Source: Acetobacteraceae bacterium (GTDB lineage Bacteria; Pseudomonadota; Alphaproteobacteria; Acetobacterales; Acetobacteraceae). From it: a DNA stretch of 34,263 nt. Shown here in pieces: positions 1-8,297 of this stretch (position 1 is the first letter of the stretch; each line of letters begins with the position of its first letter). The stretch lies in NCBI GenBank assembly GCA_947476855.1, contig CANJSR010000006.1, positions 1-34,263 on the forward strand, read 5' to 3'. Below the pieces are notes generated by a model. It did no database searches. It saw only the letters and a program-made list of their open reading frames with translations, and was not told where the DNA came from. Position numbers and translations under genes: made by a program.

Positions 1-362
1 CATTTGTAGTTCAGCTTGCTGCTGTGGAACTTCACATCCGGCCCGACCAGGTCGGCGGCGATGTCCGCCAGAGGCGACTCCGCGGCAAAACGCCAGAAAT
101 CCGGATGCCGGTCCACCAGCGCCCGCAGCCGGCGCACATGCGGGCTTTGCGGGGTGTGCTTGGGGCCGATGTCGAAGCCTTCGTTCGACTCGGTCAGGCC
201 CCGGCTCGTCTCCAGGAATTCATTCGACAGGTCGATCAGGCGGTTGACCCAGGGGCGAGGAATCAGTCCCTCGGCCGAAAGGAAGCCCTTGCGGAAATAG
301 TCCTCCCGCTGCGACTGCGTCAGCACGCGGGCGGGATGCGACAGGATGTCTTCAGGTGTCAT
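1..362 (-). CDS. Phytanoyl-CoA dioxygenase (PhyH)-like protein, 5' part only
   Basis: Only the first 120 codons are in the window; the frame stays open to base 1 and the gene continues beyond the left edge. I translated it by hand from the ATG at 362-360. The protein starts MTPEDILSHPARVLTQSQRE, then reads DYFRKGFLSAEGLIP, the usual opening of PhyH-type non-haem Fe(II)/2-oxoglutarate oxygenases. The stretch VGPDVKFHSSKLNYK, at the very edge, is typical of the first core strands of this family. The iron-binding HxD and distal His lie outside the window, so activity cannot be judged. No strong ribosome binding site precedes the ATG. Family assignment is from general recognition; the substrate is unknown. 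Confidence 0.72.
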   Translation of the reverse strand, partial: MTPEDILSHPARVLTQSQREDYFRKGFLSAEGLIPRPWVNRLIDLSNEFLETSRGLTESNEGFDIGPKHTPQSPHVRRLRALVDRHPDFWRFAAESPLADIAADLVGPDVKFHSSKLNYK

Positions 363-923
363 GATGCCCGGTAGCATACCCGATCGCGGTGGCCTGTCAC
401 GTGTGCCGGATCGAAGCGCATGTCCCCACCAACGCAGGGACTGGCGGGAGTGTGTGGAGATAGGCGCGCGGCTCTCAAACCGGGTGTTTCGTGATAATAC
501 GCCATCTGGGGTTGCGTTATCGCGGGCGAACCTCCATCGTTGAGTCTGGGCACGCGAAGTTATGCACGTCATCAGGGGATTAATGATTTTTTCGGGCCCA
601 TCGCACATCCCAGGCAACGCTCGCCTGGGCAATCTGCGGTTTGTCAGCCAGTTGCATGGCAGGCAGAGTCCGCCTCAGGGACGGAAGGCGTGACAACATA
701 GTCAAAACGCCGTATCGCTTGGGATAGAAGGGCTGGTGGCGATCGTTCGGGTCAGTCGAGACATGCATATTTTTGTATTGTTCGCGGCCTGAAAGAAAGT
801 TGCCAGATTGGTGTGATAAGTCACGCGTGGTCAGCTCTCGTCCGCGTCGACGCATCGGGAACAACCCACGGCAACGACCCAAACGGGTCCTGCCCCGAAC
901 ATAAGGATGGAAACCACACGAAA
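363..923. other. Non-coding stretch with no convincing gene
   Basis: About 560 bases separate the PhyH-like start from the next gene. Open frames here have Arg/Ser/Pro-rich translations typical of out-of-frame reading in GC-rich DNA. An AT-rich patch around 763-785 (CATGCATATTTTTGTATTG) could hold a promoter for the rightward gene, but I see no clean -35/-10 pair. A 7-bp perfect hairpin lies at 609-629. The region probably carries the divergent promoters of the two flanking genes. Confidence 0.5.
609..629. repeat. Small perfect inverted repeat, 7-bp arms
   Basis: CCCAGGC at 609-615 and GCCTGGG at 623-629 are separated by seven bases. No T-tract follows on either strand in the terminator position, so this may be an operator, part of a leader, or chance. 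Confidence 0.3.
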
Positions 924-2786
924 ATGGCGATGGCCGGCAGGACCAGTCTTTGGAACGGGCCGCAACTCGCGGCACGCTGGCTGGCGGAACGAGGTCCGCT
1001 GCCGCGGCCGATTTCCCATGCCATTTTCCGGGAAACCGCTCTGCCCGACGGCACGACCGCCACGTCCTACTGCATCCAGGACGAACCCAGCCCGCTCACC
1101 CACCACGACTTCGAACAATGGCTTCTCCGCCACAAGCTCGGCGGTCCCAACGGACTGGGTCTCGCCCTTCTGGTGATCCGGGAGGTCCTCGATACCAACG
1201 GCGCCATCCGTGAATGCGTCATCGAACGCCGGCGCGGCGCCACCGACGGACCGCTATCGGGCGATCCGGCGCGGGTGGAATTCGTTGGCCCCGCCCGCTC
1301 CGTCCGCCTCTACACCGTCGACAGCCATGGTCACCTGGCGGAAACCACCCCCGCCACACCCCCGCCGCCCCCGCGACACGACATCACCGAGGGCTTCAGC
1401 GGAGAGGAACGCGCCATCCGGTCGCATTTCGGCCAGGCCGCCGTCGTGCTGGACCGCCGCTCCCCCACATTGTTCGAGGAAATGGCAGGCCTTTCCAGCA
1501 TCGTCCATGTGCGCGGGCGGGATCGCGACATCGGCTGCGGCGTCGGCTGGCATGGGCCGATGGCCTATCTGCTGATCGGCGATTTTCCCCGCCTCGATCA
1601 CGGCCTGGCCCTGCCGCCGGATGAGGAGGAGGCGGTCGCCGCCGAACTCCGCCGTCACAAGCTGGTCCGGCATGAGATGCGCTTTGACGCGGAAGGGCTG
1701 TGCGTGATCGCCAGCCGCCGCGACCGTCCGGACCTGTTCATCGTCCGTCCGGACCGGGACGGCGCCAGGGTCGATCCCTACACACCCGGCGACACCACCG
1801 TCGGGTCATCCGACCAGAGGCGCTGGATTCGCTATGCCGAGGCGCATGAAGGCCGGATCGCACTCGATGCCTACCAGGACGGTGCCTCGGACGAACTGGT
1901 CGTGTTGACCGGTGACGCCGATGGGCAGGTCTGGCGCCACCGGATCGACCCCGACGGGGTGGAGGTCGCCTGCGGTCCCGCCAATGAAACCGCGGTCGCG
2001 ATGCTGTATCGCACGCGCTGCTCCACCGAACGGGACACCAGCCCCTCCGACCCGGAACCCATGGACGACGCGGACTGGCCGGAACTGCCGCCCGAGGCCG
2101 ACAGCCTGCTCGCCAAGGCCCGGGCCTATGCCCAGGCGTGCCTGATGCTGAAGGACGCGCGCGCCCCGGATCAGGCCTGGCCGGACACGGTCGGCTGCCT
2201 CGGTGGCTTGCCGGTCGCGCTACGGGTGCTGGATGCCCGCGCCACCGCGGCCGCCCTGCGCGCGCTGCTGCGTCGGGGCAACCGGACCGCTCCACCCGAG
2301 GCCGAACGACTGCGGGCACTTGACGCGCTCGAACAGCGGTTGAGCGAGGAACTCGCCGATATCAGGGTATCCGCCGCCGCCTTGGCCTGGCCGGACGTCG
2401 AAGACGCCGAACCGGAATGGGCGATCGAGGATCATTTCCCCCAGGCCGCCTACCATAGCCAGGAGGCGCAACGCTGCCTCATGCTGCGGCGCCCCAGCGC
2501 GGCCGTGTACCATGGTATGCATGTGGTGCGGGCGGGGCTGGGCGCGATCGCCGGCGGCGTGATCGCCACGGCGATGACCGATTGGGCGCGCCTGACCGCC
2601 TCCGTGGACCGCCGCGGCGATGTATCCCCGGACATCCGGCAGGCGCTGCGCACCCTGCGCCGATCCTGGCACGCGCCGACGCTGCTGCCGGCCGAGAAAT
2701 ACACCGAGCAGGAGGCCGAGGCCGTGCTCGAGGCGATCGACGCCTTCATGCGGGCGGTCGCGGACGGCATGGTCCCGCCAGCCTGA
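924..2786 (+). CDS. Hypothetical protein, 620 aa, with a HEPN-like helical C-terminus
   Basis: I do not recognise the full-length family. Counting from the ATG at 924, there is a proline run near residues 141-152, a charged middle, and a helical last third. Around residues 500-540 the protein reads FPQAAYHSQEAQRCLMLRRP followed by SAAVYHGMHVVRAGLGAI. This resembles a pattern I associate with HEPN-like helical domains in uncharacterised bacterial proteins (A.rCL.l.r..aavfH.MrvlE.GL..la); that link is inference. No signal peptide or membrane helix is evident, so it is probably cytoplasmic. The start is uncertain: a GTG at 813 in the same frame would add 37 residues of low-quality sequence, while an AAGGA at 903-907 sits rather far from the ATG at 924. 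It ends 69 bases before parE on the same strand and could be co-transcribed with it. Confidence 0.7.
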   Translation: MAMAGRTSLWNGPQLAARWLAERGPLPRPISHAIFRETALPDGTTATSYCIQDEPSPLTHHDFEQWLLRHKLGGPNGLGLALLVIREVLDTNGAIRECVIERRRGATDGPLSGDPARVEFVGPARSVRLYTVDSHGHLAETTPATPPPPPRHDITEGFSGEERAIRSHFGQAAVVLDRRSPTLFEEMAGLSSIVHVRGRDRDIGCGVGWHGPMAYLLIGDFPRLDHGLALPPDEEEAVAAELRRHKLVRHEMRFDAEGLCVIASRRDRPDLFIVRPDRDGARVDPYTPGDTTVGSSDQRRWIRYAEAHEGRIALDAYQDGASDELVVLTGDADGQVWRHRIDPDGVEVACGPANETAVAMLYRTRCSTERDTSPSDPEPMDDADWPELPPEADSLLAKARAYAQACLMLKDARAPDQAWPDTVGCLGGLPVALRVLDARATAAALRALLRRGNRTAPPEAERLRALDALEQRLSEELADIRVSAAALAWPDVEDAEPEWAIEDHFPQAAYHSQEAQRCLMLRRPSAAVYHGMHVVRAGLGAIAGGVIATAMTDWARLTASVDRRGDVSPDIRQALRTLRRSWHAPTLLPAEKYTEQEAEAVLEAIDAFMRAVADGMVPPA

Positions 2787-2855
2787 TGCGCGTCAGAACG
2801 ATTGCCCGGACTCCCCCCGTCCATGTAGGGTGCGGTCGAGAAGCGGGAACACAGC

Positions 2856-4910
2856 ATGAACGATCTGTTCAGCCAGGGCGGTGACAAACCGCGAGCTGGC
2901 AAGCCTGACGCGAACAAGGCGGAGGCAGCCAAGGGCGACGCGTCGAAGCGGCGGGCAACCCCGCCCGTCGTGACCGATACCGACTACTCCGCCAAGGACA
3001 TCGAGGTCCTGGAGGGGCTCGAACCCGTTCGCCGCCGGCCTGGCATGTATATCGGCGGCACCGACGAAGCCGCGCTGCACCATCTGGCCGCCGAGGTCCT
3101 GGACAACGCGATGGATGAGGCGGTGGCCGGCCATGCCAGCTTCATCGAGTTCCATCTGGAGATCGGCAACTATTTGACCATCCGCGACAACGGCCGCGGC
3201 ATCCCGGTCGATCCGCACCCTAAGTTCAAGAACCTGAGCGCGCTGGAAGTGATCCTGACCACGCTGCACTCGGGCGGGAAGTTCGGCGGCAAGGCCTACA
3301 ACACCTCGGGCGGGTTGCACGGCGTCGGAAGCTCGGTCGTCAACGCGCTGTCGGATGTGATGGAGGTCGAGGTCGCCCGCGACCGTATTCTTTGGAAGCA
3401 GAGCTACGCGCTGGGCAAGCCCACGACCAAGCTGGTGAACGCCGGCCCGGTGCATAACCGGCGCGGCACGACGATCCGCTTCCACCCGGACCCGTCGATC
3501 TTCGGGCCGCTGCGGTTCGTGCCGTCGCGGCTGTATCGGCTGTGCCGCTCCAAGGCCTATCTGTTTCGCGGCGTCGAAATCCGCTGGTCCTGCGCGCCCG
3601 TGCTGCTGCTGGGCAAGGACGAAACCCCAGCCGAGGCCGTGCTGCATTTCCCCGGCGGCCTGCGCGACAGCCTGGAAGCCGATCTCGGCGACTCGCCCCG
3701 CGTCCTGCCACAAATCTGGGCCGGAGAGGCCGATCTGCCAGGTGAAGCCAGTGGCCGGCTGGAATGGGCCGTGGTCTGGCGGGAGGAAGGGGAGGGGTTC
3801 CTCCATTCCTACTGCAACACCGTCCCCACCGCGCAGGGCGGCACGCATGAAACCGGCTTCCGTTCGGCCCTGCTGAAGGGCCTGCGCGCCTGGGGCGAGC
3901 AACGCGGCAACCGGCGGGCCGCACAGGTCACCGCCGATGACGTGCTGGACCCGATCGCGGCCAAGCTGTCGCTGTTCATCCGGGAACCGCAGTTCCAGGG
4001 CCAGACAAAGGAAAAACTCACCAGCCCCGAGGCCGCTCGGCTGACCGAGACCGCCCTGCGCGATCGGTTCGATCACTTCCTCGCCGGCGATCCGAACCAG
4101 GCCGACAACCTGCTGACCTATGTGATCGAACGCGCCGAGGAGCGCATTCGCCGCAAGGAAGCCAAGGACACGCCGCGCAAATCCGCCACCCGCCGCCTGC
4201 GTCTGCCCGGGAAGCTGACCGACTGCACGCGGGAAAACGCCGCCGAGACCGAGATTTTCCTGGTGGAGGGCGACTCGGCCGGTGGATCGGCCAAGCAGGC
4301 CCGCAATCGCGAAACCCAGGCGGTGCTGCCGCTGCGTGGGAAAATCCTGAACGTCGCCAGCGCGTCAGCCGACAAGTTGCGGCAGAACCAGGAACTGAAG
4401 GACCTGATCGAAGCGCTGGGCTGCGGCATCGGTGACCGCTTCGACCGCGCTCGTCTTCGTTATGGACGCGTGATCATCATGACGGACGCCGATGTCGACG
4501 GCGCCCACATCGCGTCCTTGCTGATGACCTTCTTCTATCGTGAACTGCCTGATCTGGTTCGGTATGGGCATCTGTATCTCGCACAGCCGCCGCTGTATCG
4601 GCTGACCCAGGGCGCGAAGTCCGTCTACGCGATGAACGACGCGGATCGCGAACGGAAGATGAAGACCGAATTCAAGGGCAGCGCCAAGGTGGAGGTGAGC
4701 CGCTTCAAGGGCCTGGGCGAAATGCCGCCCATGCAGTTGAAGGAAACCACGATGGACCCTGCTCGGCGGACCCTGCTGAAAGTGCTGACCCCGCCCGAGG
4801 ATCGCACCGCCACCAGCGACATGGTGGAGAGCCTGATGGGCCGAAAGCCCGAGCTGCGGTTCCAGTTCATCCAGGACCGCGCTCGGACTGTCGAGGAAGT
4901 CGATGTCTGA
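2856..4910 (+). CDS. parE: DNA topoisomerase IV subunit B
   Basis: ATPase subunit of topoisomerase IV, which with ParC unlinks daughter chromosomes. At 684 residues it has the normal length. The GHKL ATPase is clear: AEVLDNAMDEAVAGH (Glu80, Asn84), DNGRGIPVDPHPK (111-123), and the lid SGGKFGGKAYNTSGGLHGVG. The TOPRIM domain shows VEGDSAGGSAKQARNRETQ with the catalytic Glu near residue 471, and MTDADVDGAHI near 543-551. RFKGLGEMPPMQLKETTMDP close to the C-terminus is also diagnostic. A lysine/alanine-rich tail of about 40 residues precedes the ATPase. The compact DPHPKFKN loop and lack of an inserted TOPRIM domain fit ParE rather than GyrB, though the two are close homologues. No obvious hairpin terminator follows. 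Confidence 0.95.
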   Translation: MNDLFSQGGDKPRAGKPDANKAEAAKGDASKRRATPPVVTDTDYSAKDIEVLEGLEPVRRRPGMYIGGTDEAALHHLAAEVLDNAMDEAVAGHASFIEFHLEIGNYLTIRDNGRGIPVDPHPKFKNLSALEVILTTLHSGGKFGGKAYNTSGGLHGVGSSVVNALSDVMEVEVARDRILWKQSYALGKPTTKLVNAGPVHNRRGTTIRFHPDPSIFGPLRFVPSRLYRLCRSKAYLFRGVEIRWSCAPVLLLGKDETPAEAVLHFPGGLRDSLEADLGDSPRVLPQIWAGEADLPGEASGRLEWAVVWREEGEGFLHSYCNTVPTAQGGTHETGFRSALLKGLRAWGEQRGNRRAAQVTADDVLDPIAAKLSLFIREPQFQGQTKEKLTSPEAARLTETALRDRFDHFLAGDPNQADNLLTYVIERAEERIRRKEAKDTPRKSATRRLRLPGKLTDCTRENAAETEIFLVEGDSAGGSAKQARNRETQAVLPLRGKILNVASASADKLRQNQELKDLIEALGCGIGDRFDRARLRYGRVIIMTDADVDGAHIASLLMTFFYRELPDLVRYGHLYLAQPPLYRLTQGAKSVYAMNDADRERKMKTEFKGSAKVEVSRFKGLGEMPPMQLKETTMDPARRTLLKVLTPPEDRTATSDMVESLMGRKPELRFQFIQDRARTVEEVDV

Positions 4911-4955
4911 CGTGTGACCCCCTGGCCTGGTCGCGGGCGTTTGAGCTGGCGCTTA

Positions 4956-4968
4956 CACGCGTCGCGTG
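4956..4968. promoter_or_regulatory. 13-bp dyad CACGCG-T-CGCGTG, possible operator
   Basis: A perfect 6-bp inverted repeat around one base lies 45 bases after parE and about 170 bases before the importer operon. The one-base centre rules out a normal RNA hairpin, so a protein-binding site is more likely than a terminator. In GC-rich DNA chance occurrence is a real alternative. Confidence 0.3.
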
Positions 4969-5054
4969 ATGGACAGGACGACGACGGGACGGCATGCTGG
5001 GCCCAACAGAAACAGGCTCGGCAAGGGCACACCGTCGGGAAGAAGGTCGTCCAA

Positions 5055-5074
5055 CCTCGGAAAGCAATCCGAGG
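5055..5074 (+). promoter_or_regulatory. Hairpin in the leader of the first importer operon
   Basis: CCTCGGA (5055-5061) and TCCGAGG (5068-5074) form a perfect 7-bp stem with a six-base loop, 65 bases upstream of the first binding-protein ATG. There is no T-tract, so an mRNA leader structure or operator is likelier than a terminator. The surrounding 4911-5139 stretch holds no gene. Confidence 0.35.
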
Positions 5075-5139
5075 GTGAGTAACGTCGTTCGTCCGCCGCG
5101 TTGTGCCTGTTGTCTGCCCAATGGCGGAAACACAGGTAC

Positions 5140-6678
5140 ATGCGTCTTAAGCGATGGCTCCTTTCCCTGGCATTCCTGGCCGCTTTGCCGGCATCGGCCG
5201 CGGAACCAAATACGAACGCCACCCTTATTTATTATGATATGGCTGGGAACGAGACGCTCGACCCGATTGAGCCACAGAACAACAGCTCCTATTCGCACGA
5301 AGCCCTTTTGGCGATTTATGAACCGCTCATTCGGCTGGACGATTCCGGCAATCCGGGTCCGGGCCTTGCCGAGTCATGGACCCGCAACGCCGAACTGACG
5401 GAGCTTACGCTGAAGCTGCGCCGTGGCATCACGTTCCATGACGGCACCCCGTTCAACGCCGAGGCGGTGAAGCGTAACTTCGATCGTATGTCCGCATTGG
5501 GAAGCCGAGCGGGTACGACTGTTATTGAGACGTTCAAATTGATCGACTCGGTCGAGTACCAGGGTGAGGACATTGTCCGGATCAAGCTGAAGCGCCCGAG
5601 CGGTCAGATCGAGTTCTGGCTGGGCGCCAACGCCGGCATGATGGTGAGCCCGGCGGTCCTGAAGGAAGGCGTGATCGGCGCGACGCTGCAACCGGTCGGC
5701 GCGGGTCCCTTCAAGCTCAAGACCTTCGATGCCAACGTCAAGACGATTACAACCCGGTTCGATCAATACTGGGGCGGCACCAAGAACCGCGCCGCCGGCT
5801 TCGAGCACCACTACGTGCCTGACGGTCGCGCTCGGCTGAATGCCTTGCGTTCCGGGCAGGCCAATATCGCCCTGATCGATCCTCGCCAGATCCCGGAAGC
5901 GAAGAACGCGGGCCTGCACATCCAGTTGGTCGAGAAGAACGCGCTGTGGCTGATCTACCCCAACCTGAAGAAGGGGCCGCTGGGCGATTTGCGAGTCCGC
6001 CAGGCGATGATGCACGCGATCGACCGTGAGGGCATCGCCGAAGCCCTGACGAATGGCAGCGCGCGCGCGACCTGGCAGATGTGGTCGATCCGTTCGCCGT
6101 TCTACGTGAAGGAACTCGAGAACGCCTATCCGTACGACCCGAAGAAGGCAAAGGCTCTGCTGGCCGAAGCGGGCTACAAGGATGGTTTCGAACTGACCGA
6201 TCTGCTGCTGAACAACAGCGAGTATCGTCAGATGGGTGAGGCGTTGCAGGCCAACTTCGCCGAGGTCGGCATCCGCATGAAGTTCGATGTTGTCGACGTC
6301 TCGCAGTTCACGCAGTTCTATCGCCCGCCAACCCGAGGCGACATCCTGATGGGTCGTTACGGCGGCCGCAGCGATCCGATCCAGACGGTGCACGAGATCG
6401 TTGGCTCGGGTGGTTCCTACGCGCCCGGTGGTGTCGCCAGTCCGCGCATTGACGAGCTGCTCTCGCAGGCACGTGCCATGGCGGCCGCTGATCCCCGGAG
6501 AGCCGGCGTGATGCAGGATCTGGCTCGGGAGATTTCGGCATCGGTTGCAACCATGCCGATGGTCACGCGATCCAACGTCTATGCCTACAAGCCTGGATGC
6601 ATCCTGAACCTGGAACCGTATCTGCCGTCGGGCGATGACCGGTTCAACGATGTCCAGGTGTCCACCGGCTGCAAATAA
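5140..6678 (+). CDS. Peptide-type ABC transporter substrate-binding protein (copy 1 of 3)
   Basis: Periplasmic family 5 (DppA/OppA-like) solute receptor, 512 residues. I chose the ATG at 5140 because it begins a classical Sec signal peptide (MRLKRWLLSLAFLAALPASA, predicted cut before AEP); a TTG at 5101 would only add an implausible leader. Family marks include GLAESWTRNAELTELTLKLR, ITFHDGTPFNAEAVKRNFDR, VGAGPFKLKTF, VRQAMMHAIDREGIAEAL and AKALLAEAGYKDGF. The protein ends with Cys487 and Cys511 (second to last residue), spaced exactly as in the next two copies, suggesting a conserved disulfide. It opens an operon of three binding proteins, two permeases and two ATPases, all on the plus strand with short gaps. 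The ligand is unknown: dipeptide, oligopeptide, amide and other solutes all use this fold. Confidence 0.9.
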   Translation: MRLKRWLLSLAFLAALPASAAEPNTNATLIYYDMAGNETLDPIEPQNNSSYSHEALLAIYEPLIRLDDSGNPGPGLAESWTRNAELTELTLKLRRGITFHDGTPFNAEAVKRNFDRMSALGSRAGTTVIETFKLIDSVEYQGEDIVRIKLKRPSGQIEFWLGANAGMMVSPAVLKEGVIGATLQPVGAGPFKLKTFDANVKTITTRFDQYWGGTKNRAAGFEHHYVPDGRARLNALRSGQANIALIDPRQIPEAKNAGLHIQLVEKNALWLIYPNLKKGPLGDLRVRQAMMHAIDREGIAEALTNGSARATWQMWSIRSPFYVKELENAYPYDPKKAKALLAEAGYKDGFELTDLLLNNSEYRQMGEALQANFAEVGIRMKFDVVDVSQFTQFYRPPTRGDILMGRYGGRSDPIQTVHEIVGSGGSYAPGGVASPRIDELLSQARAMAAADPRRAGVMQDLAREISASVATMPMVTRSNVYAYKPGCILNLEPYLPSGDDRFNDVQVSTGCK

Positions 6679-6713
6679 GCGTACCGCTGCAAGCGAACCG
6701 AAAGGTCATCAAC

Positions 6714-8273
6714 ATGAAGACTCTTAAAAGCCTTCTTATGGGCGGCTGCGCGGCCCTTTGCCTTTCGGTCGTTGGCCCAGCCATCGCCGCCGATCCGCCG
6801 AGCAACATGAATGCGACGCTGATTTATTACGATGCGGTGAGTAATCAGACGCTCGACCCGCGGGAGCCGCAGAACAACAGCAGCTTCGCGCAGGGGCCGA
6901 TCATGGCGATCTTCGACTCGCTAGTTTATCTTGATCCCAAGGGGCAACCATCCCCTGGACTGGCTGAGTCCTGGACGTACAACGCCGACCTTACCGAAAT
7001 GACATTCAAGTTGCGGCCGAATGTTTTGTTCCATGATGGAACGAAGTTCAACGCCGCTGCCGTGATCCACAACTTTGCCTATATCACCCAGCTGGGCACG
7101 CGCGCCGGCGCGGCATCCGCGGAAGCGATGAATCAGATCGCGAGTTTCGAGGCGCGGGGTGACGATGTCGTGTACCTGAAGCTCAAGCAGCCGAATGGAC
7201 AGATGCCGTTCCTGCTGGGCGGACAGGCCGGCATGATGGTGAGTCCGGCGGCCCTGACGGGCGATGCGTTCGGCGCGACGTTGAAGCCCATCGGCACGGG
7301 ACCATTCAAGGTCCGCTCGTTTGAATCGACGGTCCGTACCGTGATGGATCGCTTCGATGGCTATTGGGGTGGTGCCGCGGGCCGCCCCGCTACGATCGAG
7401 CACACCTTCATTGCGGATGGTCGCGCCCGCTTGAACGCCCTGCGGTCGGGTCAGGCAAACCTGGCGTTGATCGATCCGAGGCAGATCGCGGAGGCCAAGG
7501 GCGCCGGGTTCGCGGTCCAAGCCAATGAGAAGGACAGCACCTGGGACATCTACGTCAATACAAAGCGTGAGACGACTGGCAACCAGAAGGTGCGGCAGGC
7601 GTTCATGCATGCCATCGACCGTGCTGCTGTTTCGGATGCTTTGGGGTTTGGCGTCAGCAAGCCGACGGTGCAGTTGTTCTCCTCGAACTCACCAGCCTAT
7701 CTGCCGGAACTTGAAAAGCGCTATCCGTTCGACCAGGCCAAGGCGAAGGCCTTGTTGAAGGAGGCCGGGTATCCGAACGGCGTTGACATCACCTGGTTGC
7801 TGTTGAATACAACCGAGTACAAGCAGTTGGGCGAAGCGCTGCAGGCGATGCTGGGTGAGGTTGGAATCCGCATCAAGTTCGATGTCGTCGACATCGCGCA
7901 GTTCGTGCAGTTCCGGCGGCCTCCGACCCGTGGCGACATCATGATGGCCCGGTGGGGCGGGCGGTCCGATCCATTGCAGTCCTTCTGGGAAGTGACCGGC
8001 ACCGGCGGGTCGGTTGCTGCCGGTGGTGCGGCCGTGCCTGAGATCGATGCGTTGATCGAGAAGGCGCGTCGGATGGACCCTGCCGATCCCAAGCGCCTGG
8101 CGGTCGTTCATGACCTGGCGCGCCTGACCACCGAGCAGGCCTCGCATTTTGGGATCATGACCCGCTCCAACGTCTACGCTTACAAGGCAGGCTGCATCAG
8201 CGGACTCCCGCCCTATCTGCCGACAGGCAATGATCGAATCAACGACGTCCGTATCGCCGCGAACTGCAAATGA
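6714..8273 (+). CDS. Peptide-type ABC transporter substrate-binding protein (copy 2 of 3)
   Basis: Second tandem family 5 binding protein, 519 residues. AAAGG at 6701-6705 precedes the ATG at 6714 by eight bases. The Sec signal peptide spans residues 1-25, cleaving after GPAIA and before ADPP. The mature start (NATLIYYD...LDPREPQNNSS) matches copies 1 and 3 closely. Internal marks are FHDGTKFNAAAVIHNF, GTGPFKVRSFES, KVRQAFMHAIDRAAVSDALG and AKALLKEAGYPNGVDITWLL. Cys494 and Cys518 match the C-terminal cysteine pair of its neighbours. By eye it is closer to copy 3 than to copy 1. It probably arose by tandem duplication and shares the permeases at 9877-11705, perhaps widening ligand range. Confidence 0.9.
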   Translation: MKTLKSLLMGGCAALCLSVVGPAIAADPPSNMNATLIYYDAVSNQTLDPREPQNNSSFAQGPIMAIFDSLVYLDPKGQPSPGLAESWTYNADLTEMTFKLRPNVLFHDGTKFNAAAVIHNFAYITQLGTRAGAASAEAMNQIASFEARGDDVVYLKLKQPNGQMPFLLGGQAGMMVSPAALTGDAFGATLKPIGTGPFKVRSFESTVRTVMDRFDGYWGGAAGRPATIEHTFIADGRARLNALRSGQANLALIDPRQIAEAKGAGFAVQANEKDSTWDIYVNTKRETTGNQKVRQAFMHAIDRAAVSDALGFGVSKPTVQLFSSNSPAYLPELEKRYPFDQAKAKALLKEAGYPNGVDITWLLLNTTEYKQLGEALQAMLGEVGIRIKFDVVDIAQFVQFRRPPTRGDIMMARWGGRSDPLQSFWEVTGTGGSVAAGGAAVPEIDALIEKARRMDPADPKRLAVVHDLARLTTEQASHFGIMTRSNVYAYKAGCISGLPPYLPTGNDRINDVRIAANCK

Positions 8274-8297
8274 TCGGGTTCGATGGGGAGTCAGCGC

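Noticed and set aside
580..975. 131-codon minus-strand frame in the left non-coding stretch
   Set aside because: Arg/Pro-rich translation, no ribosome binding site and overlap with the start of the 620-residue gene.
2793..4076. 427-codon open frame antisense to parE
   Set aside because: It lies wholly over a highly conserved gene, and its translation has no domain motifs; long antisense frames are expected in GC-rich DNA.
5374..6393. 339-codon minus-strand frame over binding protein copy 1
   Set aside because: Shadow frame; similar antisense frames recur over copies 2 and 3 because those genes are paralogous, which can falsely look like conservation.
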